DNA from: Sandaracinobacteroides saxicola
GTDB lineage: Bacteria > Pseudomonadota > Alphaproteobacteria > Sphingomonadales > Sphingomonadaceae
Direction of reading: 5' to 3'
Length of the DNA: 64,000 bases
Assembly: GCF_014117445.1 (NCBI RefSeq)
Contig: NZ_CP059851.1
Coordinates: forward strand, 3,212,501-3,276,500
A model generated the notes under the pieces. The model ran no database searches, was not told the DNA's origin, and worked only from the letters and a program-made list of their open reading frames with translations. Position 1 is the stretch's first letter. Each line of letters begins with the position of its first letter. This document shows, one piece after another, positions 18,709-25,901 of this stretch. The translations under genes and the position numbers were made by a program.

Positions 18709-19491
18709 ATGACGAAACTTTCGCCCGGACGGGCCATTCTGGTGGGCGCAGGGCCGGGGGATCCCGACCTGTTGACCGTGCGCGCGGTGCGCGCGCTCGC
18801 CGCCGCCGATGTGGTGGTGCATGACGGGCTGGTCGATCCGCGCGTGCTGGCACTGGCGCCGCCCGCCGCGGCGCGCATATCCGTCGCCAAGTCCCGCGCG
18901 CGGCACACCCTGCCGCAGGAAGCCATCAACGCGCTGATCGTGGGGCATGTGCGGCTGGGCGAGACGGTGGTGCGGCTGAAGGGCGGCGATCCCTTCATCT
19001 TCGGCCGCGGCGGCGAGGAGGTGGAGGCGCTGCGCGACGCGGGGCTGCCGGTGGAGATCATCCCCGGCGTGTCGGCGGCGCTCGGCTGCGCCGCGGAGGC
19101 GCAACTGCCGTTGACCCACCGCGACCATTCGAGCGTGGTCAGCTTCGTCGCCGGCGTGTGCCAGGGCCTTGCCGAGCAGAATTGGATCGGCCTTGCCGGG
19201 CCGGGGCGGACACTCGTCGTCTATATGGGTGTCGCATCCGCGACGATGATCGCGGAGAAGCTGATGGGCGACGGCCTGTCGCCGGAGACGCCGGTCGCGG
19301 TGCTGGAGCGTGGCACGCTGCCGGGATCGCGCGCGCTGCGGACGCTGCTCGCCGACCTCGGCTCGATGGTGGCGCGGGAGGGCGTGCAGAGCCCGGCGAT
19401 CCTGGTGATCGGCGAGGTGGTGCGGCTGGCGGAGGCCGAGGACAAGCTGCCGCTGCTGGCGGTGCAGGCAATGGAGCGTTACGGGGCATGA
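18709..19491 (+). CDS. cobA: Uroporphyrinogen-III C-methyltransferase (SUMT)
   Basis: 260 aa tetrapyrrole methylase. V-G-A-G-P-G-D-P-D-L-L-T is the SAM-binding start; V-V-R-L-K-G-G-D-P-F-I-F-G-R-G is the diagnostic SUMT loop. It makes precorrin-2, the precursor of siroheme. Siroheme is the cofactor of the CysI-type reductase two genes downstream, which explains its place at the head of the cobA-DUF2849-cysI-DUF934-cysH operon. It lacks the CysG dehydrogenase/ferrochelatase domain, so that activity must be encoded elsewhere. Confidence 0.95.
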   Translation: MTKLSPGRAILVGAGPGDPDLLTVRAVRALAAADVVVHDGLVDPRVLALAPPAAARISVAKSRARHTLPQEAINALIVGHVRLGETVVRLKGGDPFIFGRGGEEVEALRDAGLPVEIIPGVSAALGCAAEAQLPLTHRDHSSVVSFVAGVCQGLAEQNWIGLAGPGRTLVVYMGVASATMIAEKLMGDGLSPETPVAVLERGTLPGSRALRTLLADLGSMVAREGVQSPAILVIGEVVRLAEAEDKLPLLAVQAMERYGA

Positions 19492-19769
19492 AATTGTTGA
19501 CGGGAAATATCACGCTGACCGGCGAGGTGGTGTGGTGGGGAACCGAGGGCTGGACGCCCTTTCTGCGCGACGCGCTGCCGCTGGAAGCGGATGCAGCCGA
19601 CGCACTGATGAAACAGCAAGCCATTGGTGAAACGATCAATGACCTGGCGGTCATCGACGCCGAGGCCACCGACGTCGGCCCGCGCCCGTTGCACATCCGG
19701 GAACGGATCCGGGGCTTCGGGCCAACGGTGCGCGCCGACCTGGCGGTCGCCCAAGCGGAGTGGCGCTGA
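19488..19769 (+). CDS. DUF2849 family protein of the sulfate-assimilation operon
   Basis: 93 aa. M-K-L-L-T-G-N, then V-V-W-W at the start and D-A-E-A, then G-P-R-P-L-H-I-R-E-R-I-R at the end, are the DUF2849 pattern. This small protein is typically found between SUMT and sulfite reductase genes in alphaproteobacteria. Function unknown; a chaperone or cofactor-delivery role for the reductase is only a guess from context. ATGA overlap with cobA and TGATG overlap with cysI. Confidence 0.85.
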   Translation: MKLLTGNITLTGEVVWWGTEGWTPFLRDALPLEADAADALMKQQAIGETINDLAVIDAEATDVGPRPLHIRERIRGFGPTVRADLAVAQAEWR

Positions 19770-21391
19770 TGTATCGGTATGACGAATATGACAGCGCGAT
19801 CGTCAATGCACGGGTCGAGGAATATCGCGAGCAGGTGGAACGCCGCCTGTCCGGCGCGCTGGACGAGGCGCATTTCCGGCCGCTGCGGCTGAAGAACGGC
19901 CTCTATCTGCAACTGCACGCCTATATGCTGCGCGTCGCCATCCCTTATGGCACGCTGTCGGGCGCGCAGCTGCGCATGCTGGCGCATATCGCCCGCCGCT
20001 ATGACCGCGATTATGGCCATTTCACCACGCGGCAGAACATCCAGTATAACTGGATCAAACTGGAGGAGAGCGCCGACCTGCTCGCCGACCTCGCCAGCGT
20101 GGAGATGCATGCGATCCAGACCAGCGGCAATTGCATCCGCAACATTTCGAGCGACCAATATGCCGGCGCCGCGGCGGACGAGCTGGAAGATCCTCGCCCC
20201 TGGGCCGAGCTGCTGCGGCAATGGAGCAGCTTCCACCCCGAATTCAGTTACCTGCCGCGCAAGTTCAAGATCGCGGTGATCGCCAGCGACACCGACCGGG
20301 CGGCGATGCGGCTACATGACATCGGCCTGCAACTGGTGCGGCGGGATGGCGAGACCGGGTTCAAGGTGTTCGTGGGCGGCGGCATGGGGCGCACGCCGAT
20401 CATTGGCCCGCTCATCCGCGACTTCCTGCCGGGCCGCCACTTCCTGAGTTACTGCGAGGCGATCCTGCGCGTTTATAACCGCCACGGCCGGCGCGACAAC
20501 ATCTACAAAGCGCGCATCAAGATTCTGGTCAGCGAACTGGGGGCCGAGGAGTTCACCGCCCAAGTGGAGGCCGAGCATGCCGCGCTGCTGCCGCTGAACA
20601 TCGATCCGCCGGCCAGCGAGATCGAACGCATCAAGAGCTATTTCCCGCTGCCGCCGCTGGGTGATGGCGGCGAGGTGCCGGCGGTGAACGATCCGGCCTT
20701 CGACCGCTGGCGGGCGCGGCAGGTGGCGCCGCACAAGGTGGCCGGCCATGCCATCGTCAACATCAGCCTGAAGCCGGTGGGCGGCATTCCGGGCGATGCG
20801 TCATCCGCGCAGATGGATGCGGTGGCGGAGATCGCCGCCGCTTACGCGCATGACGAGATCCGCGTGACCCACGCGCAGAACCTCGTGCTGGCGCATGTCC
20901 GCAACGCCGATCTCTATACGGTGTTTCAGGCACTGGCGGCGGTCGGCCTGACCGATGCCAACCTCGATCGGGCGAGCGATGTCATCGCCTGCCCGGGCCT
21001 GGATTACTGCACGCTGGCGAATGCGCGCTCGATCCCCGTGGCGCAGAAGATCGCCGCGCTGCTGGCGCCGCAAGAGGATGATTTGGGCGAGCTGAAGATC
21101 AAGGTCTCGGGCTGCATCAACGGCTGCGGCCACCACCATGCCGGGCACATCGGCGTGCTGGGCGTCGACCGGAAGGGCGTGGAGAATTACCAGCTGCTGC
21201 TGGGCGGTTCGGGCGCAGAGGACGCCAGCCTGGCCAAAATCCTGGGACCGGGGTTCAACGAGGACGGCATCGTCGCCGCGGTCGGCAAGGTGACGGAACG
21301 CTACCAGGCGATCCGCGATCCGGGCGAGCGCTTCCTGGACACCTACCGCCGCGTCGGCGCGGAACCCTTCAAGGAGGCGGTCTATGGTTGA
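19769..21391 (+). CDS. cysI: Siroheme [4Fe-4S] nitrite/sulfite reductase, CysI type
   Basis: 540 aa. Two ferredoxin-like half domains are visible (G-H-F-T-T-R-Q-N-I-Q-Y-N, N-C-I-R-N-I-S-S-D). The Cys set for the siroheme-linked cluster is C-P-G-L-D-Y-C (Cys408, Cys414) and S-G-C-I-N-G-C-G-H-H (Cys449, Cys453). With cobA and cysH on either side, six-electron reduction of sulfite to sulfide is the likely job. The ATG at 19769 overlaps the DUF2849 stop and is preferred to the GTG 9 nt upstream. A separate flavoprotein partner is not seen in the window. Confidence 0.92.
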   Translation: MYRYDEYDSAIVNARVEEYREQVERRLSGALDEAHFRPLRLKNGLYLQLHAYMLRVAIPYGTLSGAQLRMLAHIARRYDRDYGHFTTRQNIQYNWIKLEESADLLADLASVEMHAIQTSGNCIRNISSDQYAGAAADELEDPRPWAELLRQWSSFHPEFSYLPRKFKIAVIASDTDRAAMRLHDIGLQLVRRDGETGFKVFVGGGMGRTPIIGPLIRDFLPGRHFLSYCEAILRVYNRHGRRDNIYKARIKILVSELGAEEFTAQVEAEHAALLPLNIDPPASEIERIKSYFPLPPLGDGGEVPAVNDPAFDRWRARQVAPHKVAGHAIVNISLKPVGGIPGDASSAQMDAVAEIAAAYAHDEIRVTHAQNLVLAHVRNADLYTVFQALAAVGLTDANLDRASDVIACPGLDYCTLANARSIPVAQKIAALLAPQEDDLGELKIKVSGCINGCGHHHAGHIGVLGVDRKGVENYQLLLGGSGAEDASLAKILGPGFNEDGIVAAVGKVTERYQAIRDPGERFLDTYRRVGAEPFKEAVYG

Positions 21392-21776
21392 GCGATCGGG
21401 GGCTGAGTGGCTGGCGCTCGACCCGCGCGCGCGGGAGGTGGCGGATGCGCCGCTGGTCAACCCCGGCGACGATGTGCGCGGCATGCAGGGGCTGCATCAG
21501 GCGGACGCGATCTTCATCGCCTTCCCGACCTTCCGCGACGGGCGTGGCTACAGCAGCGCGCGGCTGCTGCGGGAGGCCGGCTTCGACGGCGACATCCGCG
21601 CCGTGGGCGACGTGACGCTCGACCAGCTGGTGTTCCTGAAGCGCAGCGGTTTTTCCAGCGTTGCACCGGACAGGCCCATCGATCCGGCCGACGCCCATCG
21701 CACGTTGAACCGCTTCAAGGCCGTCTATCAGCGCGCCGCCGACGACGCCGAACCGGTGTGGGCGGCGCGTGGCTGA
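21384..21776 (+). CDS. DUF934 family protein
   Basis: 130 aa. L-V-N-P-G-D-D-V, then A-I-F-I-A-F-P-T-F-R-D-G-R-G-Y-S-S-A-R-L-L-R is the hallmark of DUF934, a family annotated as an oxidoreductase accessory protein and nearly always next to cysI/cysH. It overlaps cysI by 8 nt and cysH by 8 nt, a strong sign of coupled translation and a shared pathway. No catalytic residues can be named. Confidence 0.88.
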   Translation: MVERSGAEWLALDPRAREVADAPLVNPGDDVRGMQGLHQADAIFIAFPTFRDGRGYSSARLLREAGFDGDIRAVGDVTLDQLVFLKRSGFSSVAPDRPIDPADAHRTLNRFKAVYQRAADDAEPVWAARG

Positions 21777-22491
21777 GGCCGCGCGCCGCATCGACGAATG
21801 GAGCGGTGCCGACGCGCCGGCGCTGAACGCGCATTATGGCGCGCTGACCGCGAAGGAACTGCTGGCGCTGGTGCTGCGTTCGGGCGCGTTCGGGCGGGTA
21901 GCGCTGGTCAGCAGCTTCGGTGCGGAGTCAGCCGTGCTGCTGCACATGGTCGCCGCCATCGACCGGCAGTTGCCGGTGCTGTTCGTGGAGACGGGCAAGC
22001 ATTTTCCCGAGACGCTGATCTATGCCGGGCGGTTGATGGGGCATCTGGGGATGACCGGCCTGACGCTGGTGAAACCCGATCCGCAAGCGCTGCGGGTGAA
22101 GGACGAGACCGGCCTGCGCTGGAGTTACGATCCCGACGGTTGCTGCGACCTCCGCAAGACGCAGCCGTTGCAGCGCGCCATTCCCGGCTTCACCACCTGG
22201 CTGTCCGGCCGCAAGCGCGGCCAGGCGGCGACACGCGCCGACATGCCACTCTTTGAAAACGATGAGGGCCGCATCAAGCTGAACCCGCTGGCGCGCTGGA
22301 CCGGCGAACGGCTTGCGCTCTACGCCCGCGAACATGGTCTGCCGCCGCACCCGCTGGTGGCGGAAGGCTACCCCAGCATCGGCTGCGCGCCCTGCACGTC
22401 GAAAGTGGCGCCGGGTGAGGACCCGCGCGCCGGACGCTGGCGCGGCTGGGACAAGGTGGAATGCGGGATTCACGAGCTGCCCGCCTTTTGA
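21769..22491 (+). CDS. cysH: Adenylylsulfate/phosphoadenylylsulfate reductase
   Basis: 240 aa. L-V-S-S-F-G-A-E-S-A-V is the PP-loop-like nucleotide site, V-E-T-G-K-H-F-P-E-T follows, and E-C-G-I-H near the C-terminus holds the catalytic Cys232. Paired Cys125-Cys126 and C-A-P-C (206, 209) are the [4Fe-4S] ligands found in APS-type reductases, so APS rather than PAPS is the likely substrate. It reduces activated sulfate to sulfite for CysI. GTG start inside the DUF934 gene; last gene of the operon. Confidence 0.93.
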   Translation: MAEAARRIDEWSGADAPALNAHYGALTAKELLALVLRSGAFGRVALVSSFGAESAVLLHMVAAIDRQLPVLFVETGKHFPETLIYAGRLMGHLGMTGLTLVKPDPQALRVKDETGLRWSYDPDGCCDLRKTQPLQRAIPGFTTWLSGRKRGQAATRADMPLFENDEGRIKLNPLARWTGERLALYAREHGLPPHPLVAEGYPSIGCAPCTSKVAPGEDPRAGRWRGWDKVECGIHELPAF

Positions 22492-22523
22492 CCGCAGGCT
22501 GATTTCCCGGCAGCGTGGCGCGC

Positions 22524-23198
22524 ATGCAGCTTTCCCGCCCCGATCTCGACATCGCGCTGTTCACCGCGGACCCTGCCGTGCTGGATTTCTGGCGCGGCGC
22601 GGTGGGCTTGGCGGAGAGCGGCACCATGGCGCTGACGGCGGGGCGGACGCAGCACCGGCTGGCGCTGTGGGGCGGGCTGTGCAAGGTCAACCTGGCGCCG
22701 GACGGCCTGCCGGCGGCGCCGCGTTCGCCGATCCGCCGCCTGCTGATCGCCGATGCCGCCTGCACAACGCGGGAGGATATGAGCGACCCCGATGACAACC
22801 TGGTGTCGCGCGTGCCGGTGGGTGAGGCAGGCGTGACGCGGGCGGGGTTTGAGATCGCGGTGCGCGAGCTGGCGGTGGTGAGCGGCTTTTTGCGGGATCT
22901 GGGCGCAGTAGAAGATGCCGACGGCCTGCTGCTGGGCAGCACCCGGATTATCCTGACTGCAGACCCGCACGCGACTATCGACGCGCCGCTCGAGGGCCCC
23001 GGCTGGCGCTACATTACAATTCAAGTGCAAAGCTGCGACCGCGCCTTCGCCGCGGCGCTGGCCGCCGGCGGCACGGCGATGATGCCGCCGCAAACCTACG
23101 CCGACATCGCCCGCTTCGCCATGCTCCGCGATCCCGGCGGCACGATCTGGGAAGTCAGCCAGAACCGGGCACTGGTGAGGCATCTGGAGGCGGGGTGA
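22524..23198 (+). CDS. VOC-family (glyoxalase/bleomycin-resistance fold) protein
   Basis: 224 aa with two VOC-like halves: D-L-D-I-A-L-F-T-A-D-P-A-V-L-D-F-W near residue 10, and A-M-L-R-D-P-G-G-T-I-W-E-V-S-Q near the C-terminus, a typical VOC closing strand. Substrate unknown; members include dioxygenases, lyases and resistance proteins. A GTG 9 nt upstream (22515) is an alternative start. It follows cysH by 32 nt on the same strand and may be read through from that operon. Confidence 0.75.
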   Translation: MQLSRPDLDIALFTADPAVLDFWRGAVGLAESGTMALTAGRTQHRLALWGGLCKVNLAPDGLPAAPRSPIRRLLIADAACTTREDMSDPDDNLVSRVPVGEAGVTRAGFEIAVRELAVVSGFLRDLGAVEDADGLLLGSTRIILTADPHATIDAPLEGPGWRYITIQVQSCDRAFAAALAAGGTAMMPPQTYADIARFAMLRDPGGTIWEVSQNRALVRHLEAG

Positions 23199-23255
23199 CG
23201 AACGCTCCGGTTCTGACTCGCAACACGGGCACGCACGTTGAAAACAGCGACAGGC

Positions 23256-23528
23256 TCACCGCCGGTAAACCTCCCGCCGGTTACCCAACCTTACCACCGT
23301 GATCAGCACCACCTCATCTTCAATGTCGGCGATGATCCGCCAGTCGCCCACGCGATATTTCCAGAAGTCGCCCCATTCACGCCCGCGCAGTGCCTCGCCG
23401 ATGCTGCGCGGATCGTCGAGCGCTGCCACACGGTCGCGCAGGAAGGTCAGGATGCGGCGCGCGATCTGCGGGTCGAGCTTGCGGAGCTGCTTTTCGGCGC
23501 TGGCGGCGAACTCAATCCGCCAGGCCAT
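23256..23528 (-). CDS. RelE/ParE-family toxin
   Basis: 90 aa. [17 protein letters not shown], then [14 protein letters not shown] and [10 protein letters not shown] cover the RelE fold with its basic active-site residues. RelE toxins cleave mRNA in the ribosome; ParE relatives poison gyrase, and the sequence alone does not fully separate them, though the R-V-G-D-W-R block favours RelE. It overlaps the upstream antitoxin gene by 17 nt, the usual coupled arrangement. Confidence 0.9.
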   Translation of the reverse strand: MAWRIEFAASAEKQLRKLDPQIARRILTFLRDRVAALDDPRSIGEALRGREWGDFWKYRVGDWRIIADIEDEVVLITVVRLGNRREVYRR

Positions 23529-23739
23529 AGTCTTCCAGCAGTTCGCTCAGCGCCACGCGCCCCTCCGCACCGGCGCGCACCCGTGCGCGCACCGCGGCGG
23601 ACAGATGCGCGTCCTCCAGATCGTCGATATGCTCCACGATCGCCTCGGTCGCGTAGAACGTCTTTGATCGCCCGGTCAGCGCCGCCAGCGCCGAGAGCCG
23701 ATCCTCGATGGGTGCGGGAAGGCGAAGCGACATCGGCAT
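23512..23739 (-). CDS. Ribbon-helix-helix antitoxin (RelB-like)
   Basis: 75 aa. [16 protein letters not shown], then [13 protein letters not shown] is a ribbon-helix-helix DNA-binding domain followed by a C-terminal toxin-binding tail ([10 protein letters not shown]). It should neutralise the adjacent RelE-like toxin and repress its own promoter. The ATG at 23739 is preferred because the fold begins there; a second ATG lies 6 nt inside and there is no strong ribosome-binding site. A palindrome 17 nt upstream is a likely operator. Confidence 0.85.
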   Translation of the reverse strand: MPMSLRLPAPIEDRLSALAALTGRSKTFYATEAIVEHIDDLEDAHLSAAVRARVRAGAEGRVALSELLEDYGLAD

Positions 23740-23755
23740 GGGAACAGGGTAATTG

Positions 23756-23773
23756 TGCGATACGCGTATTGCA
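23756..23773. promoter_or_regulatory. Candidate autoregulatory operator of the RelB/RelE-like module
   Basis: 18-bp palindrome with one mismatched pair: TGC, G, ATACGCGTAT, T, GCA. The central ATACGCGTAT is perfectly self-complementary. It sits 17-34 nt upstream of the antitoxin ATG, where a ribbon-helix-helix repressor would be expected to bind. Inference from position and symmetry only. Confidence 0.55.
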
Positions 23774-23931
23774 AGCCCGGGACACACTGCGCTTGCATCG
23801 TACCGCTGCCCCCGCTATCAGCGCGCACTTCACGCGAATCGAATGAACGCGTTGCCCGGCCGTATGGGCTGCCGTGGCCACGCCCGATACGCTTCACCCT
23901 GGGCGGCAACGCCCATGCAGGAGACCGTAAA

Positions 23932-24135
23932 ATGCCCAAGATGAAGACCAAGAGCGGGGTGAAGAAGCGCTTCACCATGACCGCTTCGGGCAAGCTGAAG
24001 CATGGCGTCGCCGGCAAGCGGCACCGCCTGATCAGCCACAACGCCAAATATATCCGCCAGAACCGCGGCACCGAGGTTGTGAGTGACGCCGACACGCGCA
24101 CGATCAAGCTCTGGGCGCCATACGGCCTGAAATAA
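23932..24135 (+). CDS. rpmI: Ribosomal protein bL35
   Basis: 67 aa. M-P-K-M-K-T-K-S-G-V-K-K-R-F and H-N-A-K-Y-I-R-Q are the invariant L35 blocks. Component of the 50S subunit. AGGAGA precedes the ATG at good spacing. The 192 bp upstream (23740-23931) contain no further gene and must hold its promoter and leader. It is 14 nt from rplT, the classic rpmI-rplT pair; infC is not adjacent here. Confidence 0.97.
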   Translation: MPKMKTKSGVKKRFTMTASGKLKHGVAGKRHRLISHNAKYIRQNRGTEVVSDADTRTIKLWAPYGLK

Positions 24136-24149
24136 GGAGGTTCTGACAC

Positions 24150-24515
24150 ATGGCACGGGTAAAGAGGGGCGTTACCGCCCGCGCGCGTCACAAGCGCGTC
24201 CTTGAACAGGCGAAGGGCTATAGCGGCCGTCGCAAGAACACCATTCGCGTTGCGAAGCAGGCGGTCGAGAAGGCCGGCCAATATGCCTATCGCGACCGCA
24301 AGGCGAAGAAGCGGTCCTTCCGCGCGCTGTGGATCCAGCGGATCAACGCCGGCGTACGCGAGCTGGGCCTGACCTACAGCGTCTTCATGAACAAGCTGGC
24401 CGCATCGGGCCTGGAGCTGGACCGCAAGATCCTCGCCGACCTGGCGATGAACGAGCCGGCGAGCTTCCGCGCGGTGGTGGACCAGGTGATGGGCACGACG
24501 CCGGCCACGGCCTGA
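24150..24515 (+). CDS. rplT: Ribosomal protein bL20
   Basis: 121 aa. [15 protein letters not shown] and the long basic N-terminal helix (G-Y-S-G-R-R-K-N-T) are followed by the globular domain with [10 protein letters not shown]. It binds 23S rRNA early in 50S assembly, and in several bacteria represses its own operon. AAGGAGG upstream is a strong ribosome-binding site. A strong terminator follows at 24534-24573. Confidence 0.97.
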   Translation: MARVKRGVTARARHKRVLEQAKGYSGRRKNTIRVAKQAVEKAGQYAYRDRKAKKRSFRALWIQRINAGVRELGLTYSVFMNKLAASGLELDRKILADLAMNEPASFRAVVDQVMGTTPATA

Positions 24516-24533
24516 GCCCAGCGCACACCATCG

Positions 24534-24573
24534 AAGGGCCGCGGACCATCCAGGTTCGCGGCCCTTTGTTTTG
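24534..24573 (+). terminator. Rho-independent terminator of rpmI-rplT
   Basis: Stem AAGGGCCGCG (24534-24543) pairs with CGCGGCCCTT (24558-24567) around a 14-nt loop that can add further pairs (GACC with GGTT); the stem runs into TTTGTTTT. It lies 19 nt after the rplT stop and separates the ribosomal operon from the SOS-type polymerase gene. Confidence 0.88.
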
Positions 24574-24596
24574 CACGCTTTCGGACTCGCCTTTTT

Positions 24597-24611
24597 GTTC
24601 CACCTATGTTC
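24597..24611. promoter_or_regulatory. LexA/SOS box of the alphaproteobacterial type
   Basis: GTTC (24597-24600), seven bases, then GTTC (24608-24611) is an exact match to the direct-repeat LexA site GTTC-N7-GTTC known from alphaproteobacteria. It lies 9 nt before the ATG at 24621 of the Y-family polymerase, so LexA bound here would block its transcription. The site overlaps an upstream in-frame ATG at 24606, which argues that 24621 is the real start. Confidence 0.75.
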
Positions 24612-24620
24612 TCATGCGCC

Positions 24621-25865
24621 ATGCTCCGCTGGCTCTACCTCGACCTCAACAGCTTTTTCGCCAGCGTTCACCAGCAGTTGCGCCCGGAACTGCGCGGCCG
24701 ACCGGTTGCCGTGGGGCCCGAATCGGTCGATTCGGGCACCATCATCGCGGCGAGTTACGAAGCCAAGGCGTTCGGCGTGAAGACCGGCATGCGCGTCGGC
24801 GAGGCGAAGCTGCGCTGCCCCGGGCTGGTGTTCGTGGGCAGCGGCCATGATGCTTATATCCAGATACACCATAAGATCCTGAACGAGGTGGAGCGCCACA
24901 TCCCGGTCACCAAAGTCTGTTCGATCGACGAATTCGCCTGCCGGCTGCTGGACAACGAGAATGACCCCGCCCACGCGCTGGCGCTGGCGAAACGCATCAA
25001 GGCGGGCATCGCCCGGAATGTCGGCGAATGCCTGACCAGCAGCATCGGCATCGCGCCGACACGGCTGCTCGCCAAGATCGCAGGCGACATGCAGAAGCCG
25101 GACGGGCTGACCCTGATCGAGGCGCATGAGCTGCCGCAGCGGCTCTATCCGCTGCCGCTGCGGGACATTCCCGGTGTCGGCGCGAAGATGGAGGCGCGGC
25201 TGGCGGCGCGCGGCATCACCACCATGCAGGCGCTGCTGGAACGCAACCCGATGGCCGCGGGCAGCGCCTGGGGCAGCGTGGTCGGCGCCCGCTTGTGGTG
25301 GATGCTGCACGGGCATGAAATCGCCGATGCGCCGGCGAAATCGAAGTCGCTGGGGCACAGCCATGTGCTGGCACCGCAGCTGCGCGATGCCGAAACGGTG
25401 CGGCTGACGGCGCGGCGGCTGCTGCTGAAGGCGGCCACGCGCCTGCGCAGCGGCGATTTCCTGACCCGGCATGTCACGCTGCACGCCCGGTTCGAGGATC
25501 GATATGGCTGGGCGGAGACGCGGCGCGTGGCGCCGACCAACGACAGCTATCCCCTGCTGGAGGCGCTGGGCGACCTGTGGCCGGTGCTGCACCAGGTGAT
25601 CCGGGCGCGCGGCGTGCGGGTGCGCACCATCGGCGTGACGTTCGACGATATCGCGCCGCGCATCGGCGCGCAGGGCAACCTGTTCGAATTCGCCGCCACC
25701 CGACCCGTGCGCACGCCGGCGCTGTCCGCCGCGCTTGACCGCCTGAACCGCCGCTTCGGCCGCGATACCGTCACCCTCGGCCCACCCCCCGTTGGCCGGG
25801 CGCGGGAAATGGGCGCCAAGATCGCCTTCGGGCAGATTCCGGAGCGCGCCGAATTCCACGCTTGA
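24621..25865 (+). CDS. Y-family (DinB/UmuC-type) translesion DNA polymerase
   Basis: 414 aa. L-D-L-N-S-F-F-A-S-V holds the first catalytic Asp and the aromatic steric gate. C-S-I-D-E-F (S-I-D-E at 101-104) supplies the other catalytic acids. S-S-I-G-I-A-P-T-R-L-L-A-K is the conserved fingers/palm block. I-P-G-V-G-A-K-M-E is the thumb helix-hairpin-helix. Q-G-N-L-F at 351-355 fits a beta-clamp-binding motif. It should copy past DNA lesions with low fidelity. It diverges from canonical DinB around the N-terminus (Asn-Ser before Phe-Phe), so I give no symbol. An SOS box lies just upstream. Confidence 0.9.
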   Translation: MLRWLYLDLNSFFASVHQQLRPELRGRPVAVGPESVDSGTIIAASYEAKAFGVKTGMRVGEAKLRCPGLVFVGSGHDAYIQIHHKILNEVERHIPVTKVCSIDEFACRLLDNENDPAHALALAKRIKAGIARNVGECLTSSIGIAPTRLLAKIAGDMQKPDGLTLIEAHELPQRLYPLPLRDIPGVGAKMEARLAARGITTMQALLERNPMAAGSAWGSVVGARLWWMLHGHEIADAPAKSKSLGHSHVLAPQLRDAETVRLTARRLLLKAATRLRSGDFLTRHVTLHARFEDRYGWAETRRVAPTNDSYPLLEALGDLWPVLHQVIRARGVRVRTIGVTFDDIAPRIGAQGNLFEFAATRPVRTPALSAALDRLNRRFGRDTVTLGPPPVGRAREMGAKIAFGQIPERAEFHA

Positions 25866-25901
25866 TTGCGCTTGCCCTGCCCCTCCCCTAAAGCCGCGCG
25901 C

